Source of the DNA: Nanohaloarchaea archaeon PL-Br10_U2g5
GTDB lineage: Archaea > Halobacteriota > Halobacteria > Halobacteriales > Haloferacaceae
Assembly: GCA_001564205.1 (NCBI GenBank)
Contig: LKMY01000036.1
Coordinates: forward strand, 1 to 11,626
Length of the DNA: 11,626 bases
Reading direction: 5' to 3'
Numbering within the stretch: the stretch's first letter is position 1; each line of letters opens with the position of its first letter. A model generated the notes under the pieces. That model was given only the letters and a program-made list of their open reading frames with translations. It ran no database searches and had not been told where the DNA came from. Below are positions 5,646 through 11,626 of the stretch, piece by piece. Both the position numbers and the translations under genes were made by a program.

Positions 5646-6947
5646 ATGACACGTCCCGTCTCCGAGCGACTCGTTGAGCTGCGCCGAGGCTTCCACGAAC
5701 ATCCGGAGCCCGGCTGGCGCGAGTTCTACACGACCCACCGGCTCGTCGAGGAGATCGAAGCCATCGGCGTCGACGAGCTCGCCGTCGGCAGAGAGGCGTA
5801 CGATCCCGACGACCGAATGGCGGTCCTCGACGACGACGCTCACGAGCCGTGGGTCGAGCGCGCTCGCGATCGGGGGGCCCGCGAGGACGTACTTGAACGG
5901 ACCGAGGGCGGTGTCACGGGCTGTGTCGCCGTGCTCGACCGCGGCGAGGGGCCGGCCGTCGGGCTCCGCGTCGACATCGACGGGCTGTTTATCGAGGAGT
6001 CGGCCGATGCCGACCACGTCCCCGCACGCGACGGGTTCAGATCCGACACCGACGGGGCGATGCACGCCTGCGGCCACGACGCGCATATGACGTGGGGGTT
6101 GGCTACTCTCGAAGCGGTCAAAACGAGCGACTTCTCCGGTCGGTTCGTCGTCTTCTTCCAGCCGGCCGAAGAGATCAGCGGCGGCGGGCACCCGATGGCT
6201 GAGAGCCGATTCGCGGACGGGCTCGACTATCTGTTTGCGGTCCACGTCGGGCTCGATCACCCGACCGGACGGGTCGTCGGCGGAATCGAACGCCCGCTCG
6301 CGATGGCACACATCGACGCGTCCTTTGCGGGCGTTTCCGCCCACGCGGGGAAATCCCCAGAGTCGGGCGAGAACGCGATGCAGGCGCTCGGAACGGCCAT
6401 CTCGAACGCGTATGGGATCCCCAGACACAGCGACGGGATGACCCGCGTGAACGTCGGCTACGCGGAGGCCGGGAGCGCGAGCAACGTGATCGCTGACCAC
6501 GCCCGCGTGGAGGCCGAAGCCCGCGGCGAGACGACGGCGCTGAAAGAGTTCATGAAATCCCGGTTGGAACGAGGGTTTCGGGGCGCTGCAGAGTCGCACG
6601 GCTGTGAGCTCGAGTTTAACGTCGTCAGCGAGTCGCCGCGCGCAGACAGCGATCCCGCGCTCGTCGACCACGTCTCGTCGGTCGCTCGGGAGATCGACGG
6701 CGTGACCGAGGTGGTTCCGACGGCCGACTTCGGCGCGAGCGAGGACGCGACGTTCCTGATGGAGCGCGTACAGGCGGACGGCGGGCTCGCGACGTATCTC
6801 ATCGTGGGGACGGACCATCCGACCGCTCACCACACACCGACGTTCGACGTGGACGAGCGCAGCCTCCGAATCGGCGTCGACACGCTGACAGAGACCGTGT
6901 TGAGCGTCGGTGACGTCGGCTCGAACGAGCAGACAGGCGACAGCTGA
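5646..6947 (+). CDS. M20-family amidohydrolase, probable N-acetyl-diaminobutyrate deacetylase (DoeB2-like)
   Basis: The 433-residue cytoplasmic protein shows the M20D amidohydrolase pattern: RRGFHEHPEPGW (13-24), GLRVDIDGLFIEE (106-118), HACGHDAH (140-147, metal ligands Cys142 and His144), FQPAEE (171-176, with the catalytic/metal Glu pair), HVGLD (200-204), the dimerisation-domain motif SAHAGKSPESGENA, and a C-terminal His pair in AHHTPTF (His395/396). A polar insert at about 48-90 resembles the AbgA (p-aminobenzoyl-glutamate hydrolase) subgroup. Zinc-type ligands appear intact, so it should be an active amide hydrolase or deacetylase. Beside doeA, the best-fitting substrate is N-acetyl-2,4-diaminobutyrate, giving 2,4-diaminobutyrate and acetate. 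M20-type deacetylases are recognised alternatives to the aspartoacylase-like DoeB. Substrate assignment is inference from context. Alternatives are an indole-acetyl-amino-acid, aminobenzoyl-glutamate or other N-acyl amino acid hydrolase. Its stop is 1 bp from the stop of the convergent aminotransferase gene. Confidence 0.88.
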   Translation: MTRPVSERLVELRRGFHEHPEPGWREFYTTHRLVEEIEAIGVDELAVGREAYDPDDRMAVLDDDAHEPWVERARDRGAREDVLERTEGGVTGCVAVLDRGEGPAVGLRVDIDGLFIEESADADHVPARDGFRSDTDGAMHACGHDAHMTWGLATLEAVKTSDFSGRFVVFFQPAEEISGGGHPMAESRFADGLDYLFAVHVGLDHPTGRVVGGIERPLAMAHIDASFAGVSAHAGKSPESGENAMQALGTAISNAYGIPRHSDGMTRVNVGYAEAGSASNVIADHARVEAEARGETTALKEFMKSRLERGFRGAAESHGCELEFNVVSESPRADSDPALVDHVSSVAREIDGVTEVVPTADFGASEDATFLMERVQADGGLATYLIVGTDHPTAHHTPTFDVDERSLRIGVDTLTETVLSVGDVGSNEQTGDS

Positions 6948-6948
6948 G

Positions 6949-8310
6949 TTACGCCGCGATCGAGGCCGAATCGGCCGCCTTCGCGGCGTCGACGAAGATC
7001 GAGACGCCAAGCTCGATCTCTCGGTCGGTCGAGTCGAGCGGCGGTAACAGCCGGATCGTCTTTTTTCCGCAGCCGAGCGTGAGCAGGCCGCGCGCCAGCG
7101 CCTCGGCGACGACCGAATCGCGGCGGTCGGGCGTGTCGAACTCGACGGCGAGCATCAGCCCCTTTCCGCGTACGTCGACGACTGAGTCCGGGAGGTCGTC
7201 CGCGAGCAGTTCCGTCGCCTGACGGCCGCGCTCGGTCGCGTTCGACAGCAGGTCGTGTTCTTGAATGGCCTCTATCGTCAGCGTCCCCATCATCGACGCG
7301 AGGAGGTCACCGCCGCCGAACGTGGAGCCGAGCCGGTTCTTCTCGTCCGGGAATAGCTCTGCGCGCGCGACCGTCGCCCCGACGCGAAGCCCCTTCGCCG
7401 CGGTGATCACGTCCGGCTCGATATCGTAGTGCTCCGAGGCCCAGAACTCGCCGGTTCGGCCGACACCGGACTGGATCTCGTCGACGACGAGCGGGATGTC
7501 GTACTCGTCGGTGACAGCCCCGACCTCGGCCATGAACGATTCGCTCGGGAAGCGGTAGCCACCGACGCCTTGTATCGGTTCGAGGATCGCAAACGCGATC
7601 TCATCCGGATTGAGATGGCCGCCTTCGGGGGCAAGCGCGTTTCGGAGCCGTGACCCCTCAGCGTCGAAGAAGCCGCAGCCACACGTCTCGGGCGTACAGT
7701 CACGGTCGGCACAGAACGGAACCGTCTCGATTCCGGCGATCTCCGGGTAGTGGCGGGTGTACACCTCCTTCGACTTCGTGAGCGAGAGCGTGCCGAGAGT
7801 GCGCCCGTGGAAGCTCCCGCCGAACGTGTACCCGTACTTCGCGGCCGGCTTGTGGTTGTGGGTGATCTTCATCGCGTTCTCGACCGCCTCTGCGCCCGAG
7901 TTCGAGAGAAACACCGTGTCCATCCCGTACGTGGAGGAGACCTCGGTGAGCTTCTCCATCAGATGAGTTGAACCCGGGAACGCCGCTGACTCCGGATCCG
8001 GCCCCGACCCGAAGTAGAGGTCTTGCCCTGCTATTTTCATCGGCTCAACGAGGTCGAACGTTCGGAGTTTATCGAGTATCTTCTCGTTGTTGTACCCCAG
8101 CGGTGCGGCGCCGATGTGACAAGTGAAATCCATGAGGACGTTGCCGTCGACGTCGGTGACGAAGGGGCCGTCCGCCTCTTCGGTGACGTCCCAGACGAAC
8201 TCGTGAGAGTACTCGCTCGGTGCCGCGTGTTCACGGTAGTGGGCGACCCACGCTTCGGCGTTCGGCCCCGGCAGTTTGTCGGTGTCCGGCTCCGCAGTGT
8301 CCCGGTCCAT
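6949..8310 (-). CDS. Class III PLP-dependent aminotransferase, probable diaminobutyrate transaminase (DoeD-like)
   Basis: The 453-residue protein has all class III hallmarks: SNSGAEAVENAMK (136-148) and GSFHGRTLGTLS (165-176) for cofactor phosphate and ring contacts, the Asp278/Gln280 pair in VVDEIQSGVGRTGEFW, and the PLP-binding Lys306 in ITAAKGL. Family members transfer omega-amino groups of GABA, ornithine, N-acetylornithine or 2,4-diaminobutyrate to 2-oxoglutarate. With doeA and the deacetylase gene adjacent, diaminobutyrate to aspartate semialdehyde (the DoeD step) is the favoured reaction. Ornithine to glutamate semialdehyde is a serious alternative because proABC lies next door. A four-Cys segment (Cys200, 205, 210, 212) forms an insert that could bind a metal or be structural. 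The start at 8310 is supported by an ATTTAGT box about 28 nt upstream. The gene has its own promoter 174 bp downstream of proA. Confidence 0.88.
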   Translation of the reverse strand: MDRDTAEPDTDKLPGPNAEAWVAHYREHAAPSEYSHEFVWDVTEEADGPFVTDVDGNVLMDFTCHIGAAPLGYNNEKILDKLRTFDLVEPMKIAGQDLYFGSGPDPESAAFPGSTHLMEKLTEVSSTYGMDTVFLSNSGAEAVENAMKITHNHKPAAKYGYTFGGSFHGRTLGTLSLTKSKEVYTRHYPEIAGIETVPFCADRDCTPETCGCGFFDAEGSRLRNALAPEGGHLNPDEIAFAILEPIQGVGGYRFPSESFMAEVGAVTDEYDIPLVVDEIQSGVGRTGEFWASEHYDIEPDVITAAKGLRVGATVARAELFPDEKNRLGSTFGGGDLLASMMGTLTIEAIQEHDLLSNATERGRQATELLADDLPDSVVDVRGKGLMLAVEFDTPDRRDSVVAEALARGLLTLGCGKKTIRLLPPLDSTDREIELGVSIFVDAAKAADSASIAA

Positions 8311-8334
8311 ATACAGATAATGTTTATGCCGTCA

Positions 8335-8341
8335 ACTAAAT
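8335..8341 (-). promoter_or_regulatory. Putative TATA box of the aminotransferase gene
   Basis: Minus-strand ATTTAGT, preceded by an A-rich GAAAC, is centred about 28 nt before the ATG at 8310. It indicates an independent leaderless transcript rather than read-through from proA. Confidence 0.5.
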
Positions 8342-8465
8342 GTTTCCCGTCCGCTCGTGCGGATCGACCGCGCATCCGTCGCTCGATCCGTGCCGACTGG
8401 TACCCAGTTCGGTACTCGGGGTTGCTACCTGTCGCTCTGAGAACGACTCTGTGAAAGCCCGTTGG

Positions 8466-8494
8466 AACCGAGTGGTTAAAGCCCTCACTCGGTT
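8466..8494 (-). terminator. Hairpin overlapping the proA stop codon (possible 3'-end or processing signal)
   Basis: AACCGAGTG and CACTCGGTT form a perfect 9-bp stem around an 11-nt loop. The hairpin spans the last codons and the TGA of proA at the end of the proCBA operon. No U-rich tract follows, so a classical terminator is not supported. It may instead protect or define the 3' end of the mRNA. Confidence 0.35.
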
Positions 8495-9828
8495 GAGCGT
8501 CGCCCTGGAACCCACTCAGCGTCCATCTCGCGGTGAGTGAACGGCTTCGGGTCCTCGCCGGCGTACGTCGCGACGAGGTGGCCGTCACCCTCGAGATAAT
8601 ACTTGTACGTGGTCAACCCGTCGAGGCCGACGGGGCCTCGGGCGTGGATCTTCCCGGTCGAGATGCCGACCTCCGCACCGAGCCCGTATCGATGCCCGTC
8701 CGCAAATCGAGTCGAGGCGTTGTGGAAGACGCTCGCGGCGTCGACGCCGGTCATGAACGCCCGGGCGGTCTCCGTGTTTTCGGTGACGATCGACTCAGTG
8801 TGTTTCGATCCGTACGTGTTGACGTGGTCGATCGCCGCGTACACGCCGTCGACGACGGCGATCGATAGCTCGAGATCGCCGTACTCCGTCGACCAGTCGT
8901 CGTCCGTCGCCGCGCCGACATCGACGATTTCACGCGTTCGTTCGTCGCCGCGAATCTCGACGCCGGCCGCCTCGTATCGCTCGACGAGGGTTGGCAGGAG
9001 CGCTTCCGCGACTGACTCGGCGACGAGCAGGGTCTCGACCGCGTTACAGACGGCCGGATACTGAACCTTGGCGTCGAACGCGATGTCGGCGGCCTCGCCG
9101 AGGTCGGCGTCGTCGTCGACGTACACGTGGCAGACCCCCTCAGTATGGCCCAGTACGGGAATCTGCGTGGCGTCCTGAACGTACGACACGAACTCGGAGG
9201 AGCCGCGAGGCATCACCAGGTCGACGGCGTCGTCGCGCTCGAGCACCCGGTCGACCGCTTCGTGTGCCTCAATGAGCTGGATCCAGCCGTCCGGCAGCGT
9301 CTCCGTCGCCTCGCGGATGGTCTCGAACAGGACCCTGTTCGACTCGGTCGCCTCGCTGCCACCCTTCAGAATGACCGCGTTTCCGGACTTCAATGCGAGT
9401 GCGGCGATCTGGACGAGCGCGTCTGGCCGCGATTCGAACACCGCTGCGACGACGCCGATCGGCACGCTGACCGTGTACAACTCGAGACCCTCGTCGAGTT
9501 CGCGCGCGGAACGGGTCGCGCCGAGCGGGTCGGCCAACTCGCCGACCGACTCGACCATGCCGGCGATAGACGCCACTTTCGTCTCGTCGAGTCGGAGGCG
9601 GTCGACGAGCGTCTCCGTGTACTCGCCACGTTCGAGCAGCGTTTCGGCCGCCTTGACGTCGTCTGCATTGGCCGACAGGATCGCGGATTCGTTCGCTCGG
9701 ACCGCCTCGGCGATCGATTCCAACGCCTCGTTTCGAGTCGCCTCGTCGGTGTTCGCCAGCCGTAACGCGGCACGCCGCGCGCCGGTGATCTGTTCGTCGA
9801 TATCGTGTTCAGTCTCGGATATGGTCAT
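8485..9828 (-). CDS. proA: Glutamate-5-semialdehyde dehydrogenase (gamma-glutamyl phosphate reductase)
   Basis: The 447-residue enzyme reduces gamma-glutamyl phosphate with NADPH to glutamate-5-semialdehyde, the second step of proline synthesis. It shows the ProA signature across its length: VSVPIGVVAAVFESRPDALV (120-139), ALKSGNAVILKGGSEA (145-160), the catalytic cysteine Cys261 in QYPAVCNAVETLL, the GSKHTESIVTENTETA block, and the C-terminal RFADGHRYGLGAEVGISTGKIHARGPVGLDGLTTYKY stretch. The length is slightly above that of typical bacterial ProA (about 415-420), with acidic extensions at both ends as usual in haloarchaea. It is the last gene of the proC-proB-proA operon, 26 bp after proB, with no obvious promoter in between. 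The start MTISETEHDIDEQ is the first ATG with good context, and a stem-loop straddles its stop codon. Confidence 0.96.
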   Translation of the reverse strand: MTISETEHDIDEQITGARRAALRLANTDEATRNEALESIAEAVRANESAILSANADDVKAAETLLERGEYTETLVDRLRLDETKVASIAGMVESVGELADPLGATRSARELDEGLELYTVSVPIGVVAAVFESRPDALVQIAALALKSGNAVILKGGSEATESNRVLFETIREATETLPDGWIQLIEAHEAVDRVLERDDAVDLVMPRGSSEFVSYVQDATQIPVLGHTEGVCHVYVDDDADLGEAADIAFDAKVQYPAVCNAVETLLVAESVAEALLPTLVERYEAAGVEIRGDERTREIVDVGAATDDDWSTEYGDLELSIAVVDGVYAAIDHVNTYGSKHTESIVTENTETARAFMTGVDAASVFHNASTRFADGHRYGLGAEVGISTGKIHARGPVGLDGLTTYKYYLEGDGHLVATYAGEDPKPFTHREMDAEWVPGRRSTE

Positions 9829-9854
9829 CGGTCTCGTGAGTCGTGGTGGGTCGT

Positions 9855-10760
9855 TCAGGTGCCGCCAGCGTCGCGGTCGCCGTCGACGCTCGCTCCGGTG
9901 TTGCTATCGCCGTCCGCTCTGTTGTGGCTATCTGCTGGGGCGAACAGCGTTCCGACCGGCTTTTCCGTAGCAATACGCTCGAGTACGTCCGGATCCGCGG
10001 ACCCCGCGATGATCGCCGGGATGCCGTGATTACTGGTGTCGCGGGCCGCTTCTACCTTCGTGCGGATGCCGCCGAACCCCGCGGTCGTGGTTTCGGTGAC
10101 GATCGCTTGGACGGCGTCGTAGTTCGTGTCGACGACCCCGATCAACTCGGGGTTCGGATCGTCTTTCGGGTTGCTGGTGTAGAGGCCGCCGACATCAGTC
10201 AGTATCGTCAGCAGGTCGATGTCGATTCCGGTGGCGATCGACGCCGAGAGCATATCGTTGTCCCCGATTTGTAGCTCGTCGGTCGAGATCGCGTCGTTCT
10301 CGTTGAGGATCGGGACGACGCCCCAATCGATCAGCGTCTCGACCGTCGTTCGGAAGTTCTCGAAGCGCTCCGGCGCGTGGAGGTCCTGACCGGTCAGCAG
10401 GATCTGCGCGACCGTCTGGTCGTATCGATCGAAACTCTGCGTGTAGTGCCGCATCAGGTGGCTCTGTCCGATACTCGACAGCGCCTGGCTCTGTTCTATC
10501 GTGTCGCCCGCCCGCCCGACCAGTCCCGTTCCGGCTCCGACCGCTCCGGACGAGACGAGTACAACTTCTTTACCCCGCTTGCGCAGGTCCATGACATCGC
10601 TGACGAGTTTGTCGAGTTTGACGCGATCGAGGTGTGAAGACTCGTCGGTCAGCGAGTTGGTTCCGATTTTGACGAGGACGCGGTCGGCCGCAGCGGCGTG
10701 TGCGCGCACTCGACTGGCCGTCTCCGTGTCGACGGCGCCGATCGATGCGGCATCGCTCAT
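9855..10760 (-). CDS. proB: Glutamate 5-kinase, short form without PUA domain
   Basis: The 301-residue enzyme phosphorylates glutamate to gamma-glutamyl phosphate, the committed step of proline synthesis. Amino-acid-kinase motifs are all visible: [12 protein letters not shown] (28-39, Lys31), [12 protein letters not shown] (66-77), [12 protein letters not shown] (148-159), [10 protein letters not shown] (164-173), [16 protein letters not shown] (183-198) and [11 protein letters not shown] (229-239). Many bacterial enzymes carry an additional C-terminal PUA domain of about 100 residues. It is absent here; the kinase domain ends near residue 276 and is followed by an Asp/Gly/Ser-rich disordered tail (277-301). 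The ATG at 10760 overlaps the proC stop by 4 bp, giving coupled expression. Feedback inhibition by proline resides in the kinase domain of the family, so it may still occur, but the sequence does not settle this. Confidence 0.95.
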   Translation of the reverse strand: MSDAASIGAVDTETASRVRAHAAAADRVLVKIGTNSLTDESSHLDRVKLDKLVSDVMDLRKRGKEVVLVSSGAVGAGTGLVGRAGDTIEQSQALSSIGQSHLMRHYTQSFDRYDQTVAQILLTGQDLHAPERFENFRTTVETLIDWGVVPILNENDAISTDELQIGDNDMLSASIATGIDIDLLTILTDVGGLYTSNPKDDPNPELIGVVDTNYDAVQAIVTETTTAGFGGIRTKVEAARDTSNHGIPAIIAGSADPDVLERIATEKPVGTLFAPADSHNRADGDSNTGASVDGDRDAGGT

Positions 10761-11530
10761 TCGGCGACGTCCTCCGAGAGCTCCCGCGACCGACGCTCGG
10801 CCGCGCGGACTGCATCGGCGACCGCCTCATCGGCGTTGCTATCCCACAACACGTTCATCCCTTCAATGGTCGTCCCGTTCGGGGAGCAGACGGCGTCAAT
10901 GAGGTCGTCGACGGAGCGGTCGTCGCGTAACACGGTTTCGGCGGCGCCTCTGAACGTCTGTGCCGCCAGCGTCTCGGCCTGGTCGGGCGTTAACCCGCCC
11001 TCGATCCCCGCGGTCTTCACCGCGTCGATGAGGTAGAAGGCGAACGCCGGTCCGCTGCCGTTGACCGCGGTCGAGATATCCATCAGCGACTCATCGACCT
11101 CGGCGAACTCGCCGACAGCGTCGAGGATCGACCGGACTTCGTCGGTGAGCCCCTCCGTCGTTACCGCCGCCGCCATCGTCCCAAACTCGGCGGCGACGTT
11201 AGGCATCACCCTGACCACTGCCGCGTCCGTCCGCTCGATGACGAACGAGCGCGGGACGCCGGCCGCCAGCGTCACCAGCGTCTGGTCTGCCGTGAGGTCC
11301 AGATCGGCTAACACGACGCCGACGAGGTCCGGCTTGACCGCAAGGACGACGATCGGCGTGTCCGCGGCCGCTCCGGGGTCGTCCGTGACCCGCGACGCGC
11401 TGTCGGCGACCGACTCGCGCGCGGCCGGATCCGGGTCGATCGCCGTGATGTCGTACGCACCGGTCCGTCCAAGCCCCTTGATGAAGGCGCCGCCCATGTT
11501 TCCACAGCCGATAACGCTCACCCGTGTCAT
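10757..11530 (-). CDS. proC: Pyrroline-5-carboxylate reductase
   Basis: The 257-residue enzyme reduces 1-pyrroline-5-carboxylate to proline, completing the pathway made by the two following genes. The N-terminal Rossmann loop reads [11 protein letters not shown] (6-16). Later landmarks are [13 protein letters not shown] (105-117), [11 protein letters not shown] (157-167) and the family signature around [14 protein letters not shown] (212-225), including the substrate-contacting Ser/Asn-Gly-Thr-Thr. The second strand ends in AIDPDP with Asp32, a feature more often linked to NAD(H) than NADP(H), so the cofactor may be NADH. The length is close to the family norm (about 260-275). It is first in the operon, its ATG lies 28 nt after a TATATC box, and its stop overlaps the proB start. 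Order C-B-A places the last enzyme of the pathway first. Confidence 0.95.
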   Translation of the reverse strand: MTRVSVIGCGNMGGAFIKGLGRTGAYDITAIDPDPAARESVADSASRVTDDPGAAADTPIVVLAVKPDLVGVVLADLDLTADQTLVTLAAGVPRSFVIERTDAAVVRVMPNVAAEFGTMAAAVTTEGLTDEVRSILDAVGEFAEVDESLMDISTAVNGSGPAFAFYLIDAVKTAGIEGGLTPDQAETLAAQTFRGAAETVLRDDRSVDDLIDAVCSPNGTTIEGMNVLWDSNADEAVADAVRAAERRSRELSEDVAE

Positions 11531-11555
11531 CTCGTGGATACCAAGCTGTTTGAGA

Positions 11556-11561
11556 GATATA
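11556..11561 (-). promoter_or_regulatory. TATA box of the proCBA operon
   Basis: Minus-strand TATATC, within GGTATATCTC, is centred 28 nt before the proC ATG. It is one of the clearest promoter elements in the window and predicts a leaderless operon transcript. The remaining bases to the window edge hold no gene I can support. Confidence 0.6.
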
Positions 11562-11626
11562 CCACCTGTGATTCTCTTCGAGGGTGCTGATCGGGTCGCT
11601 GTGGCTGCTCCGGCTCGTGTTTTTAC

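Noticed and set aside
5634..7010. A 458-codon minus-strand open frame opposite the amidohydrolase gene
   Set aside because: It is longer than the real gene but has a basic, motif-free composition, while the plus strand encodes intact M20 motifs.
8461..8500. tRNA-like words (GAGTGGTTAAAGCC) near the proA stop
   Set aside because: They resemble the D-arm of Ser/Leu tRNAs, but no acceptor stem, anticodon arm or T-arm can be folded around them. They are explained by the proA hairpin.

Overview
The window looks like a chromosomal segment of a haloarchaeon (class Halobacteria; a Halorubrum-like relative is plausible but not proven). It is GC-rich, its predicted proteins are strongly acidic and Asp/Glu-rich, and most genes have an archaeal TATA-like box about 25-29 nt before the start codon, as expected for leaderless transcripts. 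I see no rRNA, tRNA, CRISPR array or insertion sequence.

Layout. (1) 1-752, minus: a YqcI/YcgG-family protein, cut by the window edge. (2) 880-2756, minus: a two-gene unit of an atypical NRAMP-fold transporter and an overlapping small P-loop NTPase. (3) 3052-3213, plus: a tiny two-helix membrane protein. (4) 3320-8310: four metabolic genes in alternating orientation, each with its own promoter: an M24-fold ectoine hydrolase (DoeA/EutD type), a D-2-hydroxyacid dehydrogenase, an M20-family amidohydrolase and a class III aminotransferase. (5) 8485-11530, minus: a compact proC-proB-proA operon for proline synthesis from glutamate.

The DoeA identification is strong. It fits the metal-free ectoine-hydrolase branch of the M24 fold, in which the usual metal-binding Asp residues are replaced. 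The amidohydrolase and aminotransferase then suit the next two steps: deacetylation of N-acetyl-2,4-diaminobutyrate, and transamination of 2,4-diaminobutyrate to aspartate semialdehyde. This region therefore reads as an archaeal version of the bacterial ectoine-degradation (doe/eut) pathway. It uses an M20 enzyme in place of the aspartoacylase-like DoeB, adds a D-2-hydroxyacid dehydrogenase not part of the known pathway, and has no visible DoeC. The transaminase would release glutamate, which is the substrate of the adjacent ProB-ProA-ProC route. One attractive reading is a locus that breaks down one compatible solute and makes another. The substrate assignments other than DoeA are inference.

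The most striking non-coding signal is a perfect 17-bp palindrome directly upstream of the amidohydrolase TATA box, in the divergent promoter region shared with the dehydrogenase gene. Related GTACAC words lie upstream of doeA. These may be operator sites for a local regulator.
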